Positions 26,112 to 34,803 are shown, counted from the stretch's first letter. The stretch is DNA of 64,000 nt from Pseudomonas syringae (GCF_021606685.1 NZ_WKCB01000011.1:1-64000), one strand, 5' to 3'. Numbers and translations: made by a program. The notes: generated from the letters alone by a model not told the origin.

Positions 26112-28172
26112 TCAGAAATCCTTGCACAGGCGCAGGGCGTCATAGATCGCAGCGTGGGTATTGCGCTGCGCCACACAGTCACCGATGCGGAACAGCAAGT
26201 ACCCCTCGCCCGCCTCGCTCAAGCACGGTTGCGGCTTGATCGCGAACAGCGCTTCGACGTCGATCTGGCCCTTGTTGCGCGAGCCTTCCTTGAGCGCGTA
26301 GTAAATCGCTTCGTCCGGGCGCACGCCGTTCTCGACCACCACCTGGTCCACCACCCGCTCCTCTTTGGCGCCGGTGTATTCGTTCTCCAGCACCGCCACC
26401 AGCTTGTCGCCTTCGCGGTAGACCTTTTCCAGCATCATGTCGCCGGTCATGATCACTTCCTTGGGGTACATGCTGCGGTAGTAGGTCGGGAACGACGTAC
26501 CGCCGATGGCCACGCCCGGCTTGATGTCGTCGGTGACGATTTCCACCTGGCTGCCTTTGTCGGCCAGGAAGTCAGCCACCGACATGCCGGTGAATTCGCA
26601 GATGGTGTCGTACACCAACACGTTTTTACCCGGCGCCACCTTGCCGTCCAGCACGTCCCAACTGCTGACGACCAAGCCTTCGGCTGCGCCCCAGTGTTCG
26701 TTCTGCTCGACGTTCGGATGCCCGCCCACCGCCAGCACGACGACGTCCGGACGCAGGTCCAGAATGGTCTCGGCATCCGCCGCCACGCCCAGGCGCAGGT
26801 CGACTTTCAAGCGCGCCAGCTCCAGCTGGAACCAGCGCGTGATACCGGCAATCTGGTCACGCTGCGGGGCTTTCGACGCCGTGGTGATCTGCCCGCCGAT
26901 AAATTCCTTTTTCTCGAACAGGGTCACATCGTGGCCACGTTCGGCAGCCACGCGCGCCGCTTCCATCCCGGCCGGGCCGGCACCGACCACCACGACTTTG
27001 CGCTTGGGCCCGGTGGACTTCTCGATGATGTGCGGCACGCCCATGTATTCACGGGAGGTCGCGGCGTTCTGGATGCATAGCACGTCCAGCCCTTGATACT
27101 GACGGTCGATGCAGTAGTTGGCGCCGACGCACTGCTTGATCTGGTCGATCTGGCCCATCTTGATCTTGGCGATCAGGTGCGGGTCGGCAATGTGCGCACG
27201 GGTCATGCCGACCATGTCCACGTAGCCGCCTTCCAGAATGCGCGTGGCCTGGTTCGGGTCCTTGATGTTCTGCGCGTGCAGCACCGGGACCTTGACCACT
27301 TCCTTGATACCGGCGGCCAGGTGCAGGAACGGCTCCGGTGGGTAACTCATGTTGGGGATCACGTTGGCCAGGGTGTTGTGGGTGTCGCACCCCGAGCCCA
27401 CCACGCCGATGAAATCGAGCATGCCAGTGTCGTCGTAATACTTGGCGATCTGCTTCATGTCCTCGTGGGACAGGCCGTCCGGGTGGAACTCGTCGCCGCA
27501 CAGGCGCATGCCCACGCAGAAGTCGTCACCGACCTCGGCGCGCACGGCCTTCAACACTTCCAGGCCGAACTTCATGCGGCCTTCGAAGGTGCCACCCCAT
27601 TCGTCAGTACGCTTGTTGACCCGTGGGCTCCAGAACTGGTCGATCATGTGCTGGTGCACGGCGGACAATTCCACACCGTCCAGGCCACCGGCCTTGGCGC
27701 GCTTGGCGGCGCTGGCGTAGTTGCCGATCACGCGCCAGATTTCTTCCGGCTCGATGGTCTTGCAGGTAGCGCGGTGTACCGGCTCACGCACGCCCGACGG
27801 CGACATCAGGGTCGGCCAGTTGAAGCCGTCCCAGCGCGAGCGACGGCCCATGTGGGTAATCTGGATCATGATCTTGGCGCCATGCTTGTGCATGGCGTCG
27901 GCCAGGTTCTGGAAGTGCGGGATGATGCGGTCGGTGGACAGGTTGACCGAACTCCACCATTCCTGCGGGCTGTCGATGGCCACCACCGAGGAGCCGCCGC
28001 AGATCGCCAGGCCGATGCCGCCCTTGGCCTTCTCTTCGTAATACTTCACATAGCGGTCGGTGGTCATGCCGCCGTCGGTGGCATACACCTCGGCGTGGGC
28101 GGTACTGAGCACGCGGTTGCGGATGGTCAGTTTGCCGATCTGGATCGGCGCAAACATTGCTTCGAAAGCCAT
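26112..28172 (-). CDS. dgcA: Dimethylglycine dehydrogenase-type FMN/Fe-S oxidoreductase DgcA
   Basis: Old-yellow-enzyme/trimethylamine-dehydrogenase family protein (686 residues) that demethylates dimethylglycine to sarcosine. A TIM-barrel FMN domain spans 1-345. A cysteine cluster motif follows, then a C-terminal NAD(P)/FAD-like domain beginning KVVVVGAGPAGMEAARVAAERG (~392). The 4Fe-4S motif, CxxCxxC-x12-C in trimethylamine dehydrogenase, is here Cys348-V-G-Ala351-N-Y-Cys354-x11-Cys366, so one usual ligand is Ala. It lies 16 bp downstream of the DUF5943 gene. Confidence 0.93.
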   Translation of the reverse strand: MAFEAMFAPIQIGKLTIRNRVLSTAHAEVYATDGGMTTDRYVKYYEEKAKGGIGLAICGGSSVVAIDSPQEWWSSVNLSTDRIIPHFQNLADAMHKHGAKIMIQITHMGRRSRWDGFNWPTLMSPSGVREPVHRATCKTIEPEEIWRVIGNYASAAKRAKAGGLDGVELSAVHQHMIDQFWSPRVNKRTDEWGGTFEGRMKFGLEVLKAVRAEVGDDFCVGMRLCGDEFHPDGLSHEDMKQIAKYYDDTGMLDFIGVVGSGCDTHNTLANVIPNMSYPPEPFLHLAAGIKEVVKVPVLHAQNIKDPNQATRILEGGYVDMVGMTRAHIADPHLIAKIKMGQIDQIKQCVGANYCIDRQYQGLDVLCIQNAATSREYMGVPHIIEKSTGPKRKVVVVGAGPAGMEAARVAAERGHDVTLFEKKEFIGGQITTASKAPQRDQIAGITRWFQLELARLKVDLRLGVAADAETILDLRPDVVVLAVGGHPNVEQNEHWGAAEGLVVSSWDVLDGKVAPGKNVLVYDTICEFTGMSVADFLADKGSQVEIVTDDIKPGVAIGGTSFPTYYRSMYPKEVIMTGDMMLEKVYREGDKLVAVLENEYTGAKEERVVDQVVVENGVRPDEAIYYALKEGSRNKGQIDVEALFAIKPQPCLSEAGEGYLLFRIGDCVAQRNTHAAIYDALRLCKDF

Positions 28173-28188
28173 GGCACGGTTCCTCGAC

Positions 28189-28719
28189 TTACAACGGCTT
28201 GACGGTGAACAGGCCGTCGTCGTGGCCCTCTTCGGAGCCTCCGTACACTTGTTCGGCTACGGTGCGGATCTGGCTGCCGCGCGCTTGCAGAATCTGGTCC
28301 ATGGCGCCGGCAAACCAGCCGGTGAACATGTAGTCCACTTTGCGCCCGACCTTGCCGTACACGTAGACGAACGCCGAGTGTTCGAGCTTGACGCTGGCGG
28401 TGCCTTTGTCGAGGTCGATGTCCTGGATCTTGAACAGGCCCCAGCCGCGTTGCGACAGGCGTTTCATGTAGTGTTCGAACACCGCCACGCCTTCCAGGCC
28501 ATGGCACTCGGCTTCTTTTTCACACCAGTGCCAGGCGGATTTGTAGCCGGCCTTGTAGAGAATTTCGGCGTAGGCCTCGGCGCCCAGCACTTCTTCGATG
28601 CCCATGTGGTTGTTGACGAAGAAATGGCGCGGCACGTACAGCATCGGCAGGGCGTCGGAGCTCCAGACACCGGTTTCACTGTCGACTTCGATGGGTAATT
28701 GCGGGGCGATCTTGGCCAT
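28189..28719 (-). CDS. DUF5943 protein (V4R-like) encoded with dgcA
   Basis: Cytoplasmic protein of 176 residues, equivalent in position to PA5397 of P. aeruginosa. It has no signal peptide or TM. The C-terminal EGHDDGLFTVKPL end and the mixed fold resemble the V4R (4-vinyl reductase) small-ligand domain, but without its cysteines. It starts 56 bp after the M19-like gene and ends 16 bp before dgcA, so all three are probably one transcript induced by dimethylglycine/betaine. The function is unknown; a ligand-sensing or assembly role for DgcA is only inference. Confidence 0.75.
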   Translation of the reverse strand: MAKIAPQLPIEVDSETGVWSSDALPMLYVPRHFFVNNHMGIEEVLGAEAYAEILYKAGYKSAWHWCEKEAECHGLEGVAVFEHYMKRLSQRGWGLFKIQDIDLDKGTASVKLEHSAFVYVYGKVGRKVDYMFTGWFAGAMDQILQARGSQIRTVAEQVYGGSEEGHDDGLFTVKPL

Positions 28720-28775
28720 GGAAACTTAACTCCAGAAAAATTCGTTGTGATGATGTTCCGCAGTCGTGCGGTGGC

Positions 28776-29753
28776 TTACTCGCCCCAAACGTCTTTCAAG
28801 ACGTTGACCCAGTTTTCGCCCATGATTTTGCGCACCACCCGCTCACTGTGGCCGCGCTTGAGCAGGGTTTCGGTGAGGTTGGGGAACTCACCCACGGTGC
28901 GGATGCCCAGCGGGTTGATGATCTTGCCGAAGCTGGTCAGGCGGCGGGCGTAGCCCTTGTCATGGGTCAGCATTTCGAAGAAATCCTGGCCATGGCCCTG
29001 GGTGAAGTCGGTGCCGATACCGATGGCGTCTTCGCCGACGATGTTCATGGTGTATTCGATGGCTTCGGCGTAGTCGTCGATGGTCGAGTCGATGCCCTTG
29101 GCCAGGAACGGCGCGAACATGGTCACGCCGACAAAACCGCCGTGGTCGGCGATGAACTTGAGTTCTTCATCGGACTTGTTGCGCGGGTGCTCTTTGAGCC
29201 CGGACGGCAGGCAGTGGGAGTAGCACACCGGCTTTTTCGATTCGAGGATGACTTCTTCGCTGGTCTTGGAGCCGACGTGGGACAAATCGCACATGATGCC
29301 GACCCGGTTCATCTCGCCGACGACCTCACGGCCAAAGCCCGACAGGCCGCCGTCACGCTCGTAGCAACCGGTGCCGACCAGGTTCTGGGTGTTGTAGCAC
29401 ATCTGCACCACACCGACGCCGAGCTGCTTGAAGATCTCGACGTAGCCCAACTGGTCTTCGAAGGCGTGCGCGTTCTGGAAGCCGAAAATGATGCCGGTCT
29501 TGCCTTGTTCCTTGGCTTTGCGGATGTCAGCGGTGGTTTTCACCGGGATCACCAGGTCGCTGTTTTCACGAATCAAGGTCTGGCTGGCCACGATGTTGTT
29601 GATAGTGGCCTGGAACCCTTCCCACACCGACACAGTACAGTTGGCGGCGGTGAGGCCGCCTTTGCGCATGTCCTCGAACAGGTCGCGATTCCACTTGGCA
29701 ATAATCAGCCCGTCGATAACGATGCTGTCGGCGTGCAATTCGGCTGGGCTCAT
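28776..29753 (-). CDS. Degenerate M19 (membrane dipeptidase) family protein
   Basis: Cytoplasmic protein of 325 residues with the renal dipeptidase fold; positional equivalent of PA5396. Recognisable M19 blocks: GLSGFGREVVGEMNRVG, CDLSHVG (His159), CYSH (His180), Arg191, and GIGTDF (Asp249). The DGHxD metal site is DGLII (Leu16 and Ile18), and the bridging glutamate (human DPEP1 Glu125) is Gln93. It therefore lacks three of the expected zinc ligands and is unlikely to be a standard dizinc dipeptidase. The chosen ATG has AGGGGA 7 bp upstream; the longer frame to 29999 is not credible. It is first in the transcript leading to dgcA. Confidence 0.82.
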   Translation of the reverse strand: MSPAELHADSIVIDGLIIAKWNRDLFEDMRKGGLTAANCTVSVWEGFQATINNIVASQTLIRENSDLVIPVKTTADIRKAKEQGKTGIIFGFQNAHAFEDQLGYVEIFKQLGVGVVQMCYNTQNLVGTGCYERDGGLSGFGREVVGEMNRVGIMCDLSHVGSKTSEEVILESKKPVCYSHCLPSGLKEHPRNKSDEELKFIADHGGFVGVTMFAPFLAKGIDSTIDDYAEAIEYTMNIVGEDAIGIGTDFTQGHGQDFFEMLTHDKGYARRLTSFGKIINPLGIRTVGEFPNLTETLLKRGHSERVVRKIMGENWVNVLKDVWGE

Positions 29754-29971
29754 CAGGCGTCCCCTTATTGGCGATTCATGCGCCGAATCGTCTGCCGGCG
29801 CTTTGGGGCCAGCATATGCCCAGGGGCAACCCGAGCCGGGTGCAAAAACGACAGGGGAATTGCCGAAAGCGTCAATCCACGACAAAGGCGTCGATGACAG
29901 GTCCGACGGGCGACTGTTCTTTGTCGTACGCTTGAGCCAGAATTCCGCATCACCTGATATGAGACGGCGCA

Positions 29972-30373
29972 ATGAAATCGATTTTCCTGGCTTTGGCACT
30001 CATCGCAACCGGCGTCCACGCAGCCGAAGACACCGACAGCACGCCGTGCGATGGCATCGAAAACGACAAGCAAACCCTGGAATGCGCCTCCTACAACAAA
30101 ACCACCGCCGAGCAGTTGTTGAAGGATAACTATCAGGGCCTGCTGGAGCGCATGGGTTCGACCTATGGCAGCAACAAGTCGCAACTCGCCGACATTACCG
30201 CTCGTCTGAAGGATGCCCAGCAGAAATGGGAAAAACTGCGCGACGCCGATTGCGCCGTGGACACCTTCCCGGCGGTCAACGGCAGCAAAGCCTATGCGAT
30301 TGCGCAGAATGACTGCCTGGCGCGTATGAGTGATGAGCGTTCGGAGTTTTTGGAGTCGATCGGGCAGGAATAA
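29972..30373 (+). CDS. LprI-family (DUF1311) periplasmic protein
   Basis: Exported protein of 133 residues; signal peptide 1-17 ends GVHA. The mature part has the DUF1311 pattern: paired cysteines (CDGIEN..ECAS, DADCAV, NDCLARM), an amphipathic helical stretch and the W-E-KLRDADC segment. Family members include the lysozyme inhibitor LprI; inhibition here is untested. It is followed 41 bp later by the DUF3010 gene on the same strand. Confidence 0.8.
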   Translation: MKSIFLALALIATGVHAAEDTDSTPCDGIENDKQTLECASYNKTTAEQLLKDNYQGLLERMGSTYGSNKSQLADITARLKDAQQKWEKLRDADCAVDTFPAVNGSKAYAIAQNDCLARMSDERSEFLESIGQE

Positions 30374-30414
30374 GCGACAATCCCCGCCACTTTTAACCTG
30401 AACCAAGGCCATTC

Positions 30415-30831
30415 ATGACTATCTGCGGCATCGAAATCAAAGGCAGCGAAGCCATTATCGCCGTCGCCTCCCTCGACAACCAGGCGCTGACCCATGTCGC
30501 CCTGGCGACCAAGAAAATCGCGCTGGAAGACGACGATGAGGCGGCCAACGTCAAAGCTTTTGCCGCCCAGGTGAAGGCATTTGTGCAGGCCAACGCCATC
30601 AGCCGTATCGCGATCAAGAAACGCAGCAAGAAAGGCGAATTCGCCGGTGGGCCAACCACCTTCAAGATTGAAGGGGTGTTTCAGTTGCTGGAGGGGGTCG
30701 AGGTAACTTTGCTGTCGCCGCAGACCATCAATGCGCAGAACAAGAAGCACACTTTTGATCTACCGGCGACACTCAATAAGTATCAGCACGAGGCGTATAA
30801 AACAGCCTGCTCATGCTTGACTAAGAAATAA
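30415..30831 (+). CDS. DUF3010 family protein
   Basis: Cytoplasmic protein of 138 residues. The start MTICGIEIKGSEAIIAV resembles the first strand of an RNase H/actin-like fold, as described for DUF3010. A basic KKRSKKGEFAGG loop and C-terminal SCLTKK complete it. No catalytic residues can be named. It possibly shares a transcript with the upstream LprI-like gene. Function unknown. Confidence 0.78.
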   Translation: MTICGIEIKGSEAIIAVASLDNQALTHVALATKKIALEDDDEAANVKAFAAQVKAFVQANAISRIAIKKRSKKGEFAGGPTTFKIEGVFQLLEGVEVTLLSPQTINAQNKKHTFDLPATLNKYQHEAYKTACSCLTKK

Positions 30832-30838
30832 CCGCATA

Positions 30839-31267
30839 TCAACTTTTGACGCAGTATTCCATCCCGTGCCCACCGCCTTCGTATTCCGGGCCGTAATAAT
30901 ATTTAACAAAGGACACTTTACCTTCCGGGGTTGGTGTCACTTGGGCGACCGCGACGCCAAAGTCTTTCAAGGCGGGGTCGGTATGCGCGAAGTAGATGCC
31001 CAGCGTATCTGCCGTCCCGGCCGCCATCCCGTCATAGCGGGACTTGTCTTCCAGGGTTAAGGTGAAGGTGTAGGCGGCGTACTTGCCAGTGCTTTGCTTG
31101 GCGTCGAGTTTCATGTCGACAATACCCTTGAAGGTGCCGATATGCCTATCCTGGCCGACACATTCATAACGCCCACTGTAATCGGCTCCGGTAAAAGGTA
31201 CAGGCGCCTGGGCTGCCCACACGGGGGTGGTACCGAGCGCAATCACAGCAACTAATTTCTTCAGCAT
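30839..31267 (-). CDS. Unknown exported protein
   Basis: 142 residues with a clear signal peptide (MLKKLVAVIALGTTPVWA). The mature part is beta-rich, with one Cys in YECVGQD and one in the C-terminal MEYCVKS that could form a disulfide. Aromatic-rich KYYYGPEYEGG lies near the end. I do not recognise a family. It is convergent with the DUF3010 gene, 7 bp between stops. Confidence 0.65.
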   Translation of the reverse strand: MLKKLVAVIALGTTPVWAAQAPVPFTGADYSGRYECVGQDRHIGTFKGIVDMKLDAKQSTGKYAAYTFTLTLEDKSRYDGMAAGTADTLGIYFAHTDPALKDFGVAVAQVTPTPEGKVSFVKYYYGPEYEGGGHGMEYCVKS

Positions 31268-31471
31268 GCAAACCTCATAGGATTACGTAGTGATGTTCCT
31301 GGCATACGTACTTTCATTTCCAGAGCACTTGGCCAAGAATAACTTTGAGACCCATATGACGTTAGCAGCTCGTTTCTATTAGTCGTTACCAACAATAGAA
31401 AACAAGAAGTTTCCCACACGTCCCGTGATGTTTCTTACAAGAACATGCTGCGCCACTGCTGACCTCCCACC

Positions 31472-32650
31472 TTAGTGGGTGATACGGCTTTTATGCCGTA
31501 GCCAATCCCCGAACGACTTGTCTTCCAACGCATAACCACCCCGGCCCGACTTCCACACCAGCTCCTTGTCGCGCAGGGCATCGATACAGGCCTGAATGGT
31601 CTGGGTGCCCGGCACCAAGTCACTGCCCATGTCTTCCAGCGCTTTGCCCACTGCCGTAAGGGTACTGTCGGTGAACGGCGCGAAGGGCTCGTTGTGTTGC
31701 GAACGCTCTACCATAACTTCCAGCACCGCACGCTGTGGGATAGTCAGGGCGTTCCAGGCGCTTTCGAATTCGGTCCACACGCCAGCGCGTAACAGTTCAG
31801 CGCGGCTGTGCAGCAATTGGCCCAGGTTGCTGGCCTCACCCAACTCCAGCGCCACCTCACCGATGATGGTGCGCAGCATCTCGGGGCGCCGCCCAACCAA
31901 CTCAAACGCCTCATCAATATCGGCAGCGTTGAATTGATTGGTGTGGGCCAGGTGCGCGTTGAGGTGCAGGGTGTAAGCCTGGGTGAATTCTTTGCCGAGC
32001 AAGGGGAACGGCGTGATGCTGGAGCCGAAGAACGGCTGGCTTTTGCCCAGCACCAAATGCGCCAGCTTGTCGCGATTGGACCCGGTGAACACCAGATGCA
32101 AACCACTGCCGTCCTCGTCACGCCCCTGGTTGAGCTGATCCCGGGCGGCCTTCAGTGCGAACATCGCATTGATACCTGAATCGCTGGTCAGGGCGTGCTG
32201 TGCTTCGTCAATCACCAGCACGACGGGTTTTTCCGCAGCGCTGTGAAGTAACTCCAAAGCCTGGGTCAGAGTCGCGCCCACCGGCAATTGAGGCTTGCTG
32301 AAATCCCAGGACAGCGTCCGCAAAAAGCTCAGTTTCTCGATTCCAATGTTCTTGGCCAGCTTGCGAATGCCCTTTTCGTAGGGAGCCAGCGCTGCGCCAA
32401 TAGCGCTGGAGATCAACTCTGCCGGATCCGTCTCTTTGTCCGCCCATAGGTCGACATACACGGTAAGCCAGCCACGGAGCTGACACTCCGGGATCAGATC
32501 TTCACGCAGAAAAGTACTTTTGCCCGTGCGACGCGGCGCCGCGAGAAACAGGCCGGAAGTGAAATCCTGGATACCTGCCCCCACCAGACCATCGGCAATA
32601 CTGCTCGCCAGGGCGGGGCGGCGAAACACAAAGCCGCTGGGCTTGGACAT
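31472..32650 (-). CDS. Stand-alone AAA-type ATPase with C-terminal winged helix
   Basis: 392 residues. Walker A is APRRTGKST (~38-46), Walker B is VVLVIDEAQHAL (~145), and a sensor-like LVFTGSNRD follows. The C-terminal ~110 residues (ALTIPQRAVLEVMVE ... IQACIDALRDKELVWKSGRGGYAL) look like a winged helix. This is the architecture of archaeal-type/ORC-like or STAND-related ATPases. No partner nuclease or transmembrane gene is adjacent. The gene interrupts the betaine/carnitine cluster, with AT-rich DNA on both sides, so it looks acquired. Its promoter carries a 9-bp inverted repeat. Confidence 0.75.
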   Translation of the reverse strand: MSKPSGFVFRRPALASSIADGLVGAGIQDFTSGLFLAAPRRTGKSTFLREDLIPECQLRGWLTVYVDLWADKETDPAELISSAIGAALAPYEKGIRKLAKNIGIEKLSFLRTLSWDFSKPQLPVGATLTQALELLHSAAEKPVVLVIDEAQHALTSDSGINAMFALKAARDQLNQGRDEDGSGLHLVFTGSNRDKLAHLVLGKSQPFFGSSITPFPLLGKEFTQAYTLHLNAHLAHTNQFNAADIDEAFELVGRRPEMLRTIIGEVALELGEASNLGQLLHSRAELLRAGVWTEFESAWNALTIPQRAVLEVMVERSQHNEPFAPFTDSTLTAVGKALEDMGSDLVPGTQTIQACIDALRDKELVWKSGRGGYALEDKSFGDWLRHKSRITH

Positions 32651-32679
32651 GGTTTTATACTCAATTATGGAAACGACTA

Positions 32680-32705
32680 TAAATTATAGCAATGGGTATA
32701 ATTTA
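32680..32705. promoter_or_regulatory. Inverted repeat in the promoter of the AAA ATPase gene
   Basis: TAAATTATA (32680-32688) and TATAATTTA (32697-32705) form a perfect 9-bp inverted repeat with an 8-bp spacer, 30-55 bp upstream of the ATPase start on the minus strand. A second overlapping dyad CTATAA-A-TTATAG lies in the left arm. On the minus strand TATAAT can serve as a -10 box, so a repressor bound here would block transcription. Autoregulation by the winged helix is one possibility. Confidence 0.5.
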
Positions 32706-32718
32706 CTATAATTGCTCG

Positions 32719-33663
32719 TCACACAACCTCTCGTCGCCGATCCTCCCGCGGACATTTCGCAAACCGCGCCCGATAACTCCGGGTGAAATACGACGGCGAC
32801 TCAAACCCGCACGCGATACTCACTTCCAGCACACTCATGTCGCTCTGGCGCAGCAACTGCCGGGCTTTTTCCAGGCGCAGGCCGAGGTAGAAGTTGCTCG
32901 GGGTGTCGTTCAAGTGCAGGCGAAACAGCCGCTCCAGTTGACGCCGCGTGACCTTGATCGCTGCGGCCAGGGCCAGGGTGCTCAAGGGCGGCTCGGTGTG
33001 TTGCTCCATCTCGCCGATCACTTGCACCAGTTTTTTGTTGTTGATGCCGTAGCGCGTGGCGATCTGCATGCGCTGGTGGTCTTTGCGTGGGCGGATGCGG
33101 CCGAGCACGAATTGTTCGGACACCTGGATCGCCAGGTCCGGGCCGTGCGCCTGGGCGATCAGGTCGAGCATCAGGTCGATGGACGCGGTGCCGCCGGCGC
33201 AGGTGATACGGCGGCGGTCGATCTCGAACAGTTCCTGGGTCACCGTGAGCTGTGGATACGACTCCTTGAAGGCGTCGATGGCTTCCCAGTGCAGGGTCAG
33301 GCGGTGGCCGTCGAGCAGGCCCGCCTCGGCCAGCACACAGGCGCCGGTGTCGATGGCGCCGAGGGTCACGCCGTCGTGGTCGAGGCGGCGCAGCCAGTGC
33401 TCCAGGGCGGGGGTGGCGAACTGCAGCGGCTCGAAGCCAGCCACCACCAGCAACGTCGCGCCTTTTTTCAGTGGCTCCAGCGCGGCGTCAGCGTTAACCG
33501 ACATGCCATTGCTCGCCAGCACCGCGCCGCCATCGGCGCTCAGCACGTGCCAGCGGTACAGCTCGCCGCGAAAGCGGTTGGCCACCCGCAGCGGTTCCAG
33601 CGCGGAGATAAAGCCGATGGCCGAGAAGCCCGGCATCAGCAAAAAGTAGAAATCCTGGGACAT
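32719..33663 (-). CDS. cdhR: Carnitine catabolism activator CdhR (GATase1/AraC family)
   Basis: Transcriptional regulator of 314 residues. The N-terminal DJ-1/PfpI-like domain (FYFLLMPGFSAIGFISALEPLRVANRF) senses the ligand. The C-terminal AraC domain has two helix-turn-helices (LALAAAIKVTRRQLERLF and MSVLEVSIACGFESPSYFTRSYRARF). It is divergent from caiX and by synteny equals PA5389, which activates caiX-cdhCAB with carnitine. Upstream in-frame ATGs exist, but MSQDFYFLLMPGF fits family N-termini. It is distinct from gbdR in this window. Confidence 0.9.
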   Translation of the reverse strand: MSQDFYFLLMPGFSAIGFISALEPLRVANRFRGELYRWHVLSADGGAVLASNGMSVNADAALEPLKKGATLLVVAGFEPLQFATPALEHWLRRLDHDGVTLGAIDTGACVLAEAGLLDGHRLTLHWEAIDAFKESYPQLTVTQELFEIDRRRITCAGGTASIDLMLDLIAQAHGPDLAIQVSEQFVLGRIRPRKDHQRMQIATRYGINNKKLVQVIGEMEQHTEPPLSTLALAAAIKVTRRQLERLFRLHLNDTPSNFYLGLRLEKARQLLRQSDMSVLEVSIACGFESPSYFTRSYRARFAKCPREDRRREVV

Positions 33664-33733
33664 GGTGGCGCTCTCGTCGGACGGACAGCGTGGCACTGTG
33701 ATACTCCCGTTCATGGGCGGATTCAAGGGGGCA

Positions 33734-33775
33734 GGTCGCTGCAGTGCAAGAGCGGGTCGCCGCCGTGCGCTTTGT
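33734..33775 (+). promoter_or_regulatory. Tandem 21-bp-spaced repeat upstream of caiX
   Basis: GGTCGCTGCAGTGC (33734) is repeated as GGTCGCCGCCGTGC (33755) exactly 21 bp later, with 12 of 14 bases identical. Two-turn spacing of direct repeats is typical of AraC-family operators, so this is a candidate CdhR (or GbdR) site 80-120 bp before the caiX start. Confidence 0.55.
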
Positions 33776-33856
33776 CGCTTCTCAAGCTGCGTAACGTGAT
33801 TGCACGGTGCACAAAGACGCCGGCCCCCACAATAACGACCTGCCGAGGGATCCACC

Positions 33857-34789
33857 ATGAAACGACTGATGCTCGCACTCAGCGCCAGCGCACTCTTGAG
33901 TACCAACGCGATGGCGGCCGACGCGGCGTCCTGCCAGAACGTGCGCATGGGCGTGGTGAACTGGACCGACGTCATCGCCACCAGCGCCATGACCCAAGTG
34001 TTGCTCGACGGCCTCGGCTACAAAACCAAACAAACCAGCGCCTCCCAGCAAATTATCTTCGCCGGCATCCGCGACCAGCGGCTGGACCTGTTCCTGGGCT
34101 ACTGGAACCCGCTGATGACCCAGACCATCACGCCGTTCGTCGACGCCAAGCAAGTCAAAGTCCTCGACAAGCCCAGCCTGGAAGACGCCCGCGCCACCCT
34201 CGCCGTGCCGACTTACCTGGCCGACAAAGGCCTGAAAACCTTCGCCGATATCGCCAAATTCGATAAAGAACTGGGCGGCAAGATCTACGGGATCGAGCCG
34301 GGTTCGGGTGCCAATACGCAGATCAAGGCGATGATCGCCAAGAACCAGTTTGGCCTGGGTAAATTCCAGCTTGTCGAATCCAGCGAAGCCGGCATGCTCG
34401 CCGCCGTCGACCGTGCGGTACGCCGCAAGGAGGCGGTAGTGTTCTTCGGCTGGGCGCCGCACCCGATGAACGTCAACGTCGCCATGACCTACCTCACCGG
34501 CAGCGACGATGCCCTGGGCCCGAACGAAGGCATGGCCACCGTGTGGAGCGTCACCTCGCCGAACTACGCCGAGCAGTGCCCCAACGTGCATAAGCTGCTG
34601 ACCAACCTGACCTTCACCGCCGCCGACGAGAGCCGGATGATGCAGCCGTTGCTGGATCACAAAGACGCCCTCGAATCGGCCAGGCAGTGGCTCAAGGATC
34701 ACCCGCAAGACCAGGCTCGCTGGCTCGAAGGTGTGACTACTTTCGACGGCAAACCGGCTGCAGCCAACCTGCAACTGACCAGCAAATAA
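33857..34789 (+). CDS. caiX: Carnitine-binding periplasmic protein CaiX
   Basis: OpuAC/ProX-type substrate-binding protein (310 residues) for an ABC importer. The signal peptide ends STNAMA|AD. The mature protein has [35 protein letters not shown] and GWAPHPMN, which supply the tryptophan and aromatic box for quaternary ammonium groups. It has no cognate permease next to it; in P. aeruginosa CaiX uses the CbcWV core, which is encoded here at 42-44 kb. It is first gene of caiX-cdhC-cdhA-cdhB and is followed by a hairpin (34804-34834). Confidence 0.93.
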   Translation: MKRLMLALSASALLSTNAMAADAASCQNVRMGVVNWTDVIATSAMTQVLLDGLGYKTKQTSASQQIIFAGIRDQRLDLFLGYWNPLMTQTITPFVDAKQVKVLDKPSLEDARATLAVPTYLADKGLKTFADIAKFDKELGGKIYGIEPGSGANTQIKAMIAKNQFGLGKFQLVESSEAGMLAAVDRAVRRKEAVVFFGWAPHPMNVNVAMTYLTGSDDALGPNEGMATVWSVTSPNYAEQCPNVHKLLTNLTFTAADESRMMQPLLDHKDALESARQWLKDHPQDQARWLEGVTTFDGKPAAANLQLTSK

Positions 34790-34803
34790 TCCTTTTCAAA
34801 TCA

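Noticed and set aside
32719..33990. A longer CdhR starting at 33990
   Set aside because: The extra N-terminus is antisense to the caiX start and its promoter and does not resemble the family; MSQDFYFLLMPGF at 33663 fits.
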